64,000 nt of DNA, from positions 10,168,001 through 10,232,000 of the forward strand of contig CP108521.1 of assembly GCA_035999765.1 (NCBI GenBank), given 5' to 3'. The stretch comes from Streptomyces sp. NBC_01231. GTDB lineage: Bacteria; Actinomycetota; Actinomycetes; Streptomycetales; Streptomycetaceae. Both the position numbers and the translations under genes were made by a program. How positions within the stretch are numbered: position 1 is the stretch's first letter; every line of letters starts with the position of its first letter. Under the pieces are notes generated by a model, which saw only the letters and a program-made list of their open reading frames with translations, did no database searches and was not told where the DNA came from. This document shows positions 36,202 to 43,449 of the stretch, piece by piece.

Positions 36202-37170
36202 TCAGTGGGTGCTGAGTGTCCCGCCCAGCACCCCGGCCCGGCGTACGAACACGTCGTACAGGTCCTGCGCCGCCTGCGGCACCGACTCGGCCTTCCGCCG
36301 TTGCAGCATCAGCAGCACCCGGGTGGTGTCGTCCGCGATCGGCCGGAAGGTGATGGTGCCGAGCCGCTCCAGCGGATCCCCGGCCACGCTGAAGTCCGGC
36401 AGGACTGTCGCACCGAGGCCCTCGGCGACCATCAGTTTCCCCATCTCCGCGCCGTCGGTGGAGTACGAGAAGGACGGGGTGCGGCCGCCCAGGAGCCGGT
36501 GCACATAGCGGTGCATGACATACCCCGAGCGCATCGCGATCAGGGGCTCCGTGAGCAGGTCGTCCACCGTCACCGCGGACCGGGACGCGAGCGGGCTGTC
36601 GGGGCGCATGCACACCACCGGCCGGCCGTGGAGCAACCGGGTGGACTCGAAGCCGGCGGGTACGTCGTCGCCGTCGAGGTGATTGACCAGACCGAGGTCG
36701 AAACCTCCCTCGGACAGGGCCCGGTGGATCTCCGTCTGCTGTGCGCCGACCACCTCGACCTGCGTGACCGGATGCACCGCACGGAAGTCGCGGACCGCCG
36801 GGACGAGCAACGGCACGGTCGCCGCGTTCACCGTGCCGACCCGCACCATCCGGCTGATGCGGTGCTGCTCGCCCGCCGCCACCCGCAGCCGGTCCACCGC
36901 CTCCAGCACACGGACGATGTACGGCAGCAGCTCCCGGCCCTCCGCGCTCATCGTCGCCCCGGACCGCTTGCGTTCCAGGAGATCGACTCCCAGCTCCCGC
37001 TCCAGGTTTCTGACGGTCTCGCTCAACGCGGGCTGCGACAGCCGCAGTTCCTCCGCGGCCCGGCGCAGGGAACCGAGCCGTGTGACCGCCGCGATGTATT
37101 CCAGCTGTTCAGTGCGCACCGCAGCAGAATGCGTGGGATTCGACGGCCCGTTCAAGGGTTTCCCTGTCAC
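36202..37170 (-). CDS. LysR-type regulator divergent from the sulfone/sulfonate operon, 322 aa or about 305
   Basis: N-terminal winged HTH (EYIAAVTRLGSLRRAAEELR then LSQPALSETVRNLERELG) and C-terminal effector-binding domain (ALSEGGFDLGLVNHLDG; MVAEGLGATVLPDFSV). The GTG at 37170 gives the longest form; a GTG at 37119 (VRTEQLEYI) fits family length better and neither has a strong ribosome site. Its divergent position next to the leader peptide and sfnG operon suggests that it controls sulfur-source use, like CysB/Cbl/SsuR elsewhere, but the effector is unknown. Confidence 0.85.
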   Translation of the reverse strand: MTGKPLNGPSNPTHSAAVRTEQLEYIAAVTRLGSLRRAAEELRLSQPALSETVRNLERELGVDLLERKRSGATMSAEGRELLPYIVRVLEAVDRLRVAAGEQHRISRMVRVGTVNAATVPLLVPAVRDFRAVHPVTQVEVVGAQQTEIHRALSEGGFDLGLVNHLDGDDVPAGFESTRLLHGRPVVCMRPDSPLASRSAVTVDDLLTEPLIAMRSGYVMHRYVHRLLGGRTPSFSYSTDGAEMGKLMVAEGLGATVLPDFSVAGDPLERLGTITFRPIADDTTRVLLMLQRRKAESVPQAAQDLYDVFVRRAGVLGGTLSTH

Positions 37171-37219
37171 ACGTTCGTGAAATTCAATGGTCCGCGATAC
37201 GAGACCGGTCGGGTTTTCC

Positions 37220-37249
37220 TTGACGGTTGTCTCCGCCGACTGCCACCAT
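37220..37249 (+). promoter_or_regulatory. Candidate promoter of the sulfur operon, giving a leaderless mRNA
   Basis: TTGACG (37220-37225) and, 18 bp later, CACCAT (37244-37249). A start point about 7 bp on would be at or beside the A of the leader-peptide ATG (37257), so its mRNA would be leaderless. The -10 match is poor. Confidence 0.35.
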
Positions 37250-37256
37250 CGACGAC

Positions 37257-37340
37257 ATGAAGATGCGACTGGACCTCACGCGGCGACGCCACGTCGACCT
37301 CGCGCGCGTCTCCAGCGCCTCCTGTTGCCTCGCGGCCTGA
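37257..37340 (+). CDS. Cys-Cys leader peptide of the sulfur operon, 27 aa
   Basis: The ORF encodes M-K-M-R-L-D-L-T-R-R-R-H-V-D-L-A, then RVSSASCCLAA and stop. The core R-R-H-V-D-L-x-R-V-S-S-A-x-C is that of the actinobacterial putative leader peptides found before sulfur-assimilation genes. Two adjacent Cys codons (TGT TGC) lie four codons before the stop, as in cysteine-responsive attenuators shown in mycobacteria. It has no ribosome site and a promoter-like element close upstream, fitting leaderless translation. Low Cys-tRNA would stall ribosomes at the pair and change folding of the 170-nt region before sfnG. Too short for routine gene finders. Confidence 0.75.
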   Translation: MKMRLDLTRRRHVDLARVSSASCCLAA

Positions 37341-37364
37341 GCCGCCGCCCCTTTCCGCGCCCGC

Positions 37365-37397
37365 CCTGCCACCCCGTCCCGGGGGCAGGAGCCTGCC
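37365..37397 (+). promoter_or_regulatory. Possible alternative hairpins downstream of the leader peptide
   Basis: CCTGCC (37365-37370), GGCAGG (37384-37389) and CCTGCC (37392-37397) follow the leader stop. The middle element can pair with either flank, so two mutually exclusive hairpins are possible, as in attenuators. Arms are only 5-8 bp, and the downstream hairpin has a very tight loop, so this is weak. Confidence 0.3.
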
Positions 37398-37510
37398 GCG
37401 TCCTCACGTCACCGCCTGAATCCGCGGCGGCCTGAACCCCATTGAGCGCCGCGCGCCTTTCCGATTCGGCGTTCCCGCAATCCCCGTGCATTCCGCAACA
37501 GGAGTTCCGC

Positions 37511-38629
37511 ATGCCCGCGCCCGTGAAATTCGCCTATTGGGTCCCCAATGTCAGCGGGGGACTCGTCACCAGCAAGATCGAGCAGCGCACCGACTGGGGC
37601 TACGACTACAACCGCGAACTCGCCGTCCTCGCCGAGAACAACGGCTTCGAGTACGCCCTCAGCCAGGTCCGCTACATGGCCAGCTACGGCGCCGAGTACC
37701 AGCACGAGTCGACCAGCTTCAGCCTCGCGCTCCTCCTCGCCACCGAGCGCCTGAAGGTCATCGCCGCCGTCCACCCCGGCCTGTGGCACCCCGGCGTCCT
37801 CGCCAAGCTCGGTGCCACCGCCGACCACCTGTCGAAGGGCCGCTTCGCCGTCAACGTCGTCTCCGGCTGGTTCAAGGGCGAGTTCACCGCCCTGGGCGAG
37901 CCCTGGCTGGAGCACGACGAACGCTACCGCCGCTCCGAGGAGTTCATCCGCGCCCTGCGTCAGATCTGGACCGAGGACCACACCGAACTCGCCGGTGACT
38001 TCTACCGGTTGCGCGACTTCTCCCTCAAGCCCAAGCCTCTCAACACCCCCGAGCGCCCGCACCCCGAGATCTTCCAGGGCGGCAACTCCACCGCCGCCCG
38101 CGCCATGGCCGGCCGGGTCTCCGACTGGTACTTCTCCAACGGCAAGGACTTCGACGGGGTGAGCGAGCAGATCGCGGACGTCCGCAGGTCCGCCGCCGAA
38201 GTCGGCCGTACGGCACCGAAGTTCGGGCTCAACGGCTTCCTCATCGCGCGCGACACGGAGGCCGAGGCCCGCGAGACGCTGCGCGAGATCGTCGCCCAGG
38301 CCGACTCCGAGGCCGTCGAGGGCTTCAGTGCCGCCGTCAAGCAGGCCGGCCAGTCCGCCGCCGACGGCAAGGGCATGTGGCAGGACTCCGGCTTCGAGGA
38401 CCTGATCCAGTACAACGACGGCTTCCGTACCGGCCTGATCGGCACGCCGGAGCAGATCGCCGAGCGGATCGTCGCCTACAAGAAGCTCGGCGTCGACCTC
38501 CTGCTCCTCGGCTTCCTGCACTACCACGAGGAGGTCGAGTACTTCGGCAAGCGGGTGCTGCCCCTTGTACGCGAGCTGGAAGCCCAACTTCCCGATTCCG
38601 AAACCGAGTTTGCCGCTTCCCGCGCCTGA
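37511..38629 (+). CDS. sfnG: Dimethyl sulfone monooxygenase SfnG, 372 aa
   Basis: FMNH2-dependent two-component monooxygenase of the luciferase-like (LLM) family that cleaves dimethyl sulfone to methanesulfinate, for use as a sulfur source. The sequence matches SfnG closely in its diagnostic blocks: KFAYWVPNVSGGLV, SKIEQRTDWGYDYN, NVVSGWFKGEF, PWLEHDERYRRSEEFI, HPEIFQGGNS and LIQYNDGFRTGLIGTP. ATG 37511 has AGGAG 7 nt upstream. It is first after the Cys leader peptide; FMNH2 would come from SsuE three genes on. Length is normal. Confidence 0.93.
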   Translation: MPAPVKFAYWVPNVSGGLVTSKIEQRTDWGYDYNRELAVLAENNGFEYALSQVRYMASYGAEYQHESTSFSLALLLATERLKVIAAVHPGLWHPGVLAKLGATADHLSKGRFAVNVVSGWFKGEFTALGEPWLEHDERYRRSEEFIRALRQIWTEDHTELAGDFYRLRDFSLKPKPLNTPERPHPEIFQGGNSTAARAMAGRVSDWYFSNGKDFDGVSEQIADVRRSAAEVGRTAPKFGLNGFLIARDTEAEARETLREIVAQADSEAVEGFSAAVKQAGQSAADGKGMWQDSGFEDLIQYNDGFRTGLIGTPEQIAERIVAYKKLGVDLLLLGFLHYHEEVEYFGKRVLPLVRELEAQLPDSETEFAASRA

Positions 38630-38664
38630 CCGTCCGCGCCCCACCGCGAAAGAGGTCGACACCC

Positions 38665-39882
38665 ATGAGCACCGTCACGCCCACCGACTGGCAGACCCGC
38701 CCCGCCCCGCAGACCGCCGAGGACTGGATCGCGCGCGCCGCCGAGGTGGCCGCCGTCCTCGCCACCGACGCCGCCGCCCGCGACCGCGCGGGCGCCACCC
38801 CGTACGCCGAGGTCCAGCTCCTGAAGGACTCCGGCCTGGTCACCCTGCTCGGCCCCACGGAGCACGGCGGGGCGGGCCAGGACTGGCCGACCGCCTACCG
38901 GGTGGTCCGCGAGGTCGCCAAGGCCGACGGCTCCATCGGCCAGCTCCTCGGCTACCACTACCTGTGGAACTGGGCCGCCCGGTTGGTCGGCACCCGCGAA
39001 CAGTGGGAGCACGTCGAGGCGGAGGCCGCCAGGAACCGCTGGTTCTTCGGCGGGGCCGTCAACCCCCGCGACAAGGACGTGGTCGTCACCGAGGACGGCG
39101 ACGACCTGGTCTTCACCGGCCGCAAGTCCTTCTCCACCGGCAGCAAGGTCTCCGACGTCACCGTCCTCGAAGGCGTCCTGGAGGGCACCGACAGCCACGT
39201 CTTCGCGATCGTGCCCTCCGACTCCGAGGGCCTGACCTTCCACGACGACTGGGACAACATCGGCCAGCGCCTCACCGAGAGCGGTGGTGTCACGATCGAC
39301 GGGGTCCGCACGCCCTGGTCGTCGGCGGCCGGATACGTCGACAAGCAGTTCCAGCCGCGCACCTACAACACCCTCAACGTCCCGACCATCCAACTGGTCT
39401 TCGTCAACTTCTACCTCGGCATCGCGGGCGGCGCGCTGGAGACGGCCGCCACCTACACCCGGACCAGGACGCGGCCCTGGCTGCACGGCGGTCACGACCG
39501 AGCGGTCGACGAGCCGTACGTCATCGACATCTACGGCGACCTCACCGCGAAGCTCTGGGCGGTGGAGGCCCTCGCCGACGCCGTCGCCGCCGAGGGGCAG
39601 AAGCTGCACGACGACCCCGACGCGGTCACCGAGCAGACCCGCGGCGACTTCGAGGTACGGGTGGCCGCCGTGAAGGCCCGGGCCACCGAGGTCGCCCTGG
39701 AGGTCTCGAACCGCGTCTTCGAGGTGACCGGCGCCCGCTCCACCACCACCGCCGAGGGCCTCGACCGCTTCTGGCGCAACGTCCGTACCCACACCCTGCA
39801 CGACCCGGTCGCCTACAAGCGACGCGAGGTCGGCCGCTGGGTCCTCGAAGGCGAACTGCCCCAACCCACCTGGTACTCCTGA
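38665..39882 (+). CDS. Acyl-CoA-dehydrogenase-fold flavin monooxygenase (SfnC/DszC-like), 405 aa
   Basis: Acyl-CoA-dehydrogenase-fold flavoenzyme of the DszC/SfnC group, which uses reduced flavin from a partner reductase to oxidise a sulfur compound, not an acyl-CoA. Blocks seen: YAEVQLLKDSGLVTLLGP, FTGRKSFSTGSKVSDVTVLE, DDWDNIGQRLTESGGV and FWRNVRTHTLHDPVAYKRRE. The last block is shared with the SfnB-like gene two positions on. It starts 35 bp after sfnG behind AAAGAGG. Likely role: oxidation of an organosulfur compound (sulfoxide, sulfone or sulfinate). A 10-bp hairpin follows it within the operon. Confidence 0.8.
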   Translation: MSTVTPTDWQTRPAPQTAEDWIARAAEVAAVLATDAAARDRAGATPYAEVQLLKDSGLVTLLGPTEHGGAGQDWPTAYRVVREVAKADGSIGQLLGYHYLWNWAARLVGTREQWEHVEAEAARNRWFFGGAVNPRDKDVVVTEDGDDLVFTGRKSFSTGSKVSDVTVLEGVLEGTDSHVFAIVPSDSEGLTFHDDWDNIGQRLTESGGVTIDGVRTPWSSAAGYVDKQFQPRTYNTLNVPTIQLVFVNFYLGIAGGALETAATYTRTRTRPWLHGGHDRAVDEPYVIDIYGDLTAKLWAVEALADAVAAEGQKLHDDPDAVTEQTRGDFEVRVAAVKARATEVALEVSNRVFEVTGARSTTTAEGLDRFWRNVRTHTLHDPVAYKRREVGRWVLEGELPQPTWYS

Positions 39883-39894
39883 CCGTCCGCCCTG

Positions 39895-39921
39895 GGGGCG
39901 CCCGTCATCCGCGGGCGCCCC
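39895..39921 (+). terminator. Intra-operon hairpin before ssuE
   Basis: GGGGCGCCCG and CGGGCGCCCC with a 7-nt loop, followed by GTTCTTCCC. It lies between the second and third genes of the sulfur operon and may be a partial terminator or an RNA-stability element that sets the level of ssuE, sfnB-like and ssuD relative to sfnG. Confidence 0.6.
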
Positions 39922-39943
39922 GTTCTTCCCTGAAAGAGGACCC

Positions 39944-40498
39944 ATGGCCACCATCCTGTCCGTCTCCGGCAGCCCCTCCGCCTCCTCCCGCACCGGCAAG
40001 CTGCTGCGTCACCTCGACGCCCGCCTCGCCGCCCAGGGCCACGAGGTGATCCCGCTCGACGTCCGCACGATCCCGGCGGAGGCCCTGCTCGGCGCCGACT
40101 TCCGGCACCCCGCGATCGTCGAGGCCACCGAGCTCTTCGAGCGCGCCGACGGCATCGTCATCGGCACCCCCGTCTACAAGGCGGCCTACTCCGGCGTCCT
40201 CAAGGCGCTCCTCGACCTGCTCCCGCAGTACGCCCTCGCCGGCAAGACCGTCCTGCCCCTGGCGACCGGCGGTACGACGGCCCACGTGCTGGCCATCGAC
40301 TACGCCCTGCGTCCGGTGCTCAGCTCCATGGGCGCGGGCCACATCGTGCAGGGCTGGTTCACCCTCGACAAGGACATCACCGCCCACGAGGACGGCACCC
40401 TCACCGTCGCCCCGACCGCGATCGAGGCCCTCACCCAGGTCCTCGACCAGTTCTCGACGGTCCTGGGCCGCACCCCCCTGCTGGCCGCGGCGGGCTGA
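39944..40498 (+). CDS. ssuE: NAD(P)H-dependent FMN reductase SsuE/MsuE, 184 aa
   Basis: Flavodoxin-fold reductase that supplies FMNH2 to the monooxygenases of the operon. ATILSVSGSPSASSRTGKLL is the FMN phosphate loop. VIGTPVYKAAYSGVLKALLD and LPQYALAGKTVLPLATGGTT are SsuE/MsuE hallmarks. The gene has GAAAGAGGA before ATG 39944 and is followed 4 nt later by the SfnB-like gene. As the only flavin reductase here it would serve SfnG, SsuD and both acyl-CoA-dehydrogenase-fold enzymes. Confidence 0.92.
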   Translation: MATILSVSGSPSASSRTGKLLRHLDARLAAQGHEVIPLDVRTIPAEALLGADFRHPAIVEATELFERADGIVIGTPVYKAAYSGVLKALLDLLPQYALAGKTVLPLATGGTTAHVLAIDYALRPVLSSMGAGHIVQGWFTLDKDITAHEDGTLTVAPTAIEALTQVLDQFSTVLGRTPLLAAAG

Positions 40499-40502
40499 CA
40501 CC

Positions 40503-41687
40503 GTGACCGCGAAAGTCATCGCCGACGACGTCGAGGCCCTGACGGTGGCCCGCCTACTCGCCGACGAGTTCCGCGCCGGCGCCTCGGAGCGGGACACCGA
40601 ACGCCGCCTGCCGCGCGAGGAGTTGGACCGTCTGTCCGCCTCCGGACTGCTCGCGGTCACCGTGCCCGCCGAGCACGGAGGAGCGGACGTACGCGAGGAG
40701 ACGCTGGCGGAGATCTTCCGGCTGCTCGCGTCGGCCGACGCGAGCCTCGCCCAGATCCCGCAGAGCCACTTCGTGTACGTGAACGTGATTGGTCGTCAAG
40801 GTAGCCCGCCGCAAAGGGAGTTCTTCTTCGGAGAGGTTCTCGCCGGACGCCGCTTCGGCAACGCCCAGTCCGAGGCGGGCACCAAACACGTCCAGGACAT
40901 CCGCACCCGCCTGGAAGCCGGCCCCGACGGCTCGTTCACCCTCACCGGCGTCAAGCACTACTCCACGGGAGCCCTCTTCGCGGACTGGATCCCGGTACTG
41001 GCCCGCGCCGAGGACGACAACCTGTACGTCGCCTACGTCCCCCGGGACGCCTCCGGGCTCACGGTGATCGACGACTGGGACGGCATGGGTCAGCGGACCA
41101 CGGCCAGCGGCACCGTCCGCCTGGACGCTGTCCAGGTCCCGGCCGACCGGGTTCTCCCGCACCACCTCACCTTCCATGGCCCTCAACTCCACGGCGCGGT
41201 CGCCCAGTTGCTCCACGCCGCCATCGATGCGGGCATCGCCCGGGGAGCGCTGGCCGAGGCCGCCGAGTTCGTCCGCACCAAGAGCCGGCCCTGGTTCGAG
41301 AGCGGTGTCGAGACGGCGGCCGAGGACCCGCTGCTGATCCAGCGTTTCGGGGAACTGGCCATCCAGGTGAGGGCGTCCGAGGCGCTGCTGCGGGAGGCCG
41401 CCCGCAGCGTGGACGCGGCCCGCGCCGACCTCACCGACGACACGGCGGCCGAGGCGTCCATCGCGGTCGCCGCGGCCAAGGCGCACGCCGCGCAGACCGC
41501 CGTGGAGGTCGCCGGCGCCCTGTTCGAGGTGTCTGGCACCCGGTCCGCGCTCAACTCCCTCAACCTGCACCGGCACTGGCGCGACGCCCGCACCCACACC
41601 CTGCACGACCCCGCCCGCTGGAAGGTCCAGCACATCGGCAGGTACGTGCTGAACGGCACGCGGCCGCCGCGCCACGGCCTCCTGTAG
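40503..41687 (+). CDS. SfnB-family sulfur acquisition oxidoreductase, 394 aa
   Basis: Acyl-CoA-dehydrogenase-fold flavoenzyme of the SfnB group found in sulfonate and sulfone operons. Blocks: LSASGLLAVTVPAEHGGADV, QIPQSHFVYVNVIGRQGS, LTGVKHYSTGALFADWIPVL, DDWDGMGQRTTASGTV and HRHWRDARTHTLHDPARWKV. GTG 40503 lies 5 nt after the ssuE stop region, so co-translation is likely. It is homologous to the gene at 38665; two distinct members in one operon suggest two substrates. The exact substrate of the family is not known to me. Confidence 0.82.
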   Translation: MTAKVIADDVEALTVARLLADEFRAGASERDTERRLPREELDRLSASGLLAVTVPAEHGGADVREETLAEIFRLLASADASLAQIPQSHFVYVNVIGRQGSPPQREFFFGEVLAGRRFGNAQSEAGTKHVQDIRTRLEAGPDGSFTLTGVKHYSTGALFADWIPVLARAEDDNLYVAYVPRDASGLTVIDDWDGMGQRTTASGTVRLDAVQVPADRVLPHHLTFHGPQLHGAVAQLLHAAIDAGIARGALAEAAEFVRTKSRPWFESGVETAAEDPLLIQRFGELAIQVRASEALLREAARSVDAARADLTDDTAAEASIAVAAAKAHAAQTAVEVAGALFEVSGTRSALNSLNLHRHWRDARTHTLHDPARWKVQHIGRYVLNGTRPPRHGLL

Positions 41688-41712
41688 CAGACCTTCCAGA
41701 ACGGAGACCCCC

Positions 41713-42855
41713 GTGTCCCTCACCTTCCACTGGTTCCTCCCCACCAACGGCGACAGCCGTCATGTCGTCGGCGGCGGCCACGGCACCCCGGCCACCGCCT
41801 CCGGGCGGGACCGGCCGCCGACGGTCGCCTACCTGAGCCAGATCGCCCGCGCCGCGGAGGACCTCGGCTTCGTGGGCGCGCTCACCCCGACCGGCGCCTG
41901 GTGCGAGGACGCGTGGCTGACGACCGCGATGGTCAGCCAGAACACTGAGCGGCTCAAGTTCCTGGTCGCCTTCCGGCCCGGCTTCGTCTCGCCGACGCTC
42001 GCCGCGCAGATGGCGTCCACCTTCCAGCGTCAGTCCGGCGGACGGCTGCTGCTGAACGTCGTCACCGGCGGCGAGAGCCACGAGCAGCGGGCCTACGGCG
42101 ACTTCCTCGACAAGGACGACCGGTACCGACGTACCGGTGAATTCCTGCAAATCGTACGGGAGTTGTGGGAGGGCAAGACTGTCGATCTGCAAGGTGAGCA
42201 CCTCCAGGTCGAGGACGCGAAGCTGGCGCGGGTGCCGGACCCCGTCCCCGAGGTGTACTTCGGCGGATCCTCGCCCCTCGCCGGCGAGGTCGCCGCGAAG
42301 TACGTCGACGTCTATCTCACCTGGGGCGAGCCGCCGGCCCAGGTCGCCGAGAAGATCGCCTGGATCAGGGGGCTCGCGGCGAAGGAAGGGCGGACGGTGC
42401 GGTTCGGTATCCGGCTGCACGTCATCACCCGGGACACCTCCGAAGAGGCCTGGGCGGAGGCGCATCGGCTGCTCGACGGGTTCGACGCGGAGACCGTGAA
42501 GTCCGTCCAGGCCGGGCTGGCGCGCAGCGAGTCCCAGGGGCAGCAGCGGATGCTCGCGCTGCACGGCGGCAGCCGGGACGGACTGGAGATCCACCCCAAT
42601 CTGTGGGCCGGTATCGGGCTGGTGCGCGGGGGTGCGGGGACCGCGCTGGTGGGCAGCCACGAGGAGGTCGCCGAGCGGATCAAGGAGTACGCGGCGCTCG
42701 GCATCGAGGAGTTCGTGCTGTCCGGGTATCCGCATCTGGAGGAGGCCTACTGGTTCGGCGAAGGGGTGTTGCCGCGGCTGGCCGCGCAGGGGGTGTGGCG
42801 GCATCCGTTCCGCACGGAGAGTGCCCCCTCGGCGCAGGTGCCCTTCGCCGGCTGA
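41713..42855 (+). CDS. ssuD: FMNH2-dependent alkanesulfonate monooxygenase SsuD, 380 aa
   Basis: LLM-family desulfonase that converts alkanesulfonates to aldehyde and sulfite. Diagnostic blocks: FHWFLPTNGDSRHVVGGGHG, GFVGALTPTGAWCEDAWLTT, NVVTGGESHEQRAYGDFLDK and EVYFGGSSPLAGEVAAKYVD. The conserved Cys in GAWCED (near residue 60) is kept. GTG 41713 has GGAGA upstream. It ends the operon: the sulfinate/sulfonate released by SfnG action would be desulfonated here. No SsuABC importer lies in the window, so uptake is coded elsewhere. Confidence 0.94.
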   Translation: MSLTFHWFLPTNGDSRHVVGGGHGTPATASGRDRPPTVAYLSQIARAAEDLGFVGALTPTGAWCEDAWLTTAMVSQNTERLKFLVAFRPGFVSPTLAAQMASTFQRQSGGRLLLNVVTGGESHEQRAYGDFLDKDDRYRRTGEFLQIVRELWEGKTVDLQGEHLQVEDAKLARVPDPVPEVYFGGSSPLAGEVAAKYVDVYLTWGEPPAQVAEKIAWIRGLAAKEGRTVRFGIRLHVITRDTSEEAWAEAHRLLDGFDAETVKSVQAGLARSESQGQQRMLALHGGSRDGLEIHPNLWAGIGLVRGGAGTALVGSHEEVAERIKEYAALGIEEFVLSGYPHLEEAYWFGEGVLPRLAAQGVWRHPFRTESAPSAQVPFAG

Positions 42856-42888
42856 ATGAGGGCCGGGACGACGCGGCGGCGAATTCAG

Positions 42889-42898
42889 TGAATATTCA
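42889..42898 (+). promoter_or_regulatory. AT-rich palindrome TGAATATTCA in promoter zone of the LysM gene
   Basis: 10-bp perfect palindrome in a notably AT-rich 100-bp stretch (42880-42970) before the LysM gene, set in otherwise about 70% GC DNA. It marks a promoter or operator; the binding protein is unknown. Confidence 0.35.
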
Positions 42899-42974
42899 AC
42901 TGGCCGCCGTTCGCTGGAATTTCCAGCTGTTTCCCCAAGTCGAACTATTCCCGATCCGTCACTAGCATGGACGT

Positions 42975-43421
42975 ATGAACGGCACACCAGAGTTCTACGT
43001 GGTAAGGGAGGGCGACGTGCTCTCCGAAATCGCGGCCAGGCATCATGTCTCACTGGCCCAGATCCTGGAGTGGAATCCTCAGATCAAGAACAAGAACCTC
43101 ATTCACCCGAAGGACCGGATTCGCGTGGTTGCGCCCAGCGGAGGGCATGGCGGCGAGGACGAGCCCTTCCCGGGCAAGGACTTCTTCAGGCCGTCCGTAC
43201 GCAGCCCGATCATCGAGGCCATGGGTTGGCGCCTCGTCGACGAGGGATGCTCGGCCTATCCGGACGACGAGCCCGACCTCCAGTGGAGTGAGGCGGACCG
43301 GAAGTCCTATGCCAAGTTCCAAGGGAAACTGGGCTTCACGGGCAGCGACGCCGACGGAATTCCCGGGAAGGTGTCGTGGCAGAGACTTCATGTGCCCGCC
43401 CTTCACATGAGTGGTGAATAG
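42975..43421 (+). CDS. LysM plus PG-binding-like protein without signal peptide, 148 aa
   Basis: N-terminal LysM domain (residues 7-52, YVVREGDVLSEIAARHHVSL...IHPKDRIRVV) followed by a helical domain (SPIIEAMGWRLVDEGC...YAKFQGKLGFTGSDADGIPG) of the kind seen at the ends of actinobacterial and phage wall-binding proteins. There is no signal peptide or membrane helix, which is odd for a wall-binding protein; it may leave by another route or bind muropeptides inside. Third-position GC is somewhat lower than in neighbours. 28 bp separate it from a membrane-protein gene that may be its partner. Confidence 0.78.
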   Translation: MNGTPEFYVVREGDVLSEIAARHHVSLAQILEWNPQIKNKNLIHPKDRIRVVAPSGGHGGEDEPFPGKDFFRPSVRSPIIEAMGWRLVDEGCSAYPDDEPDLQWSEADRKSYAKFQGKLGFTGSDADGIPGKVSWQRLHVPALHMSGE

Positions 43422-43449
43422 CCCGCCCGGGCAACAAGGGAGAACGGCT

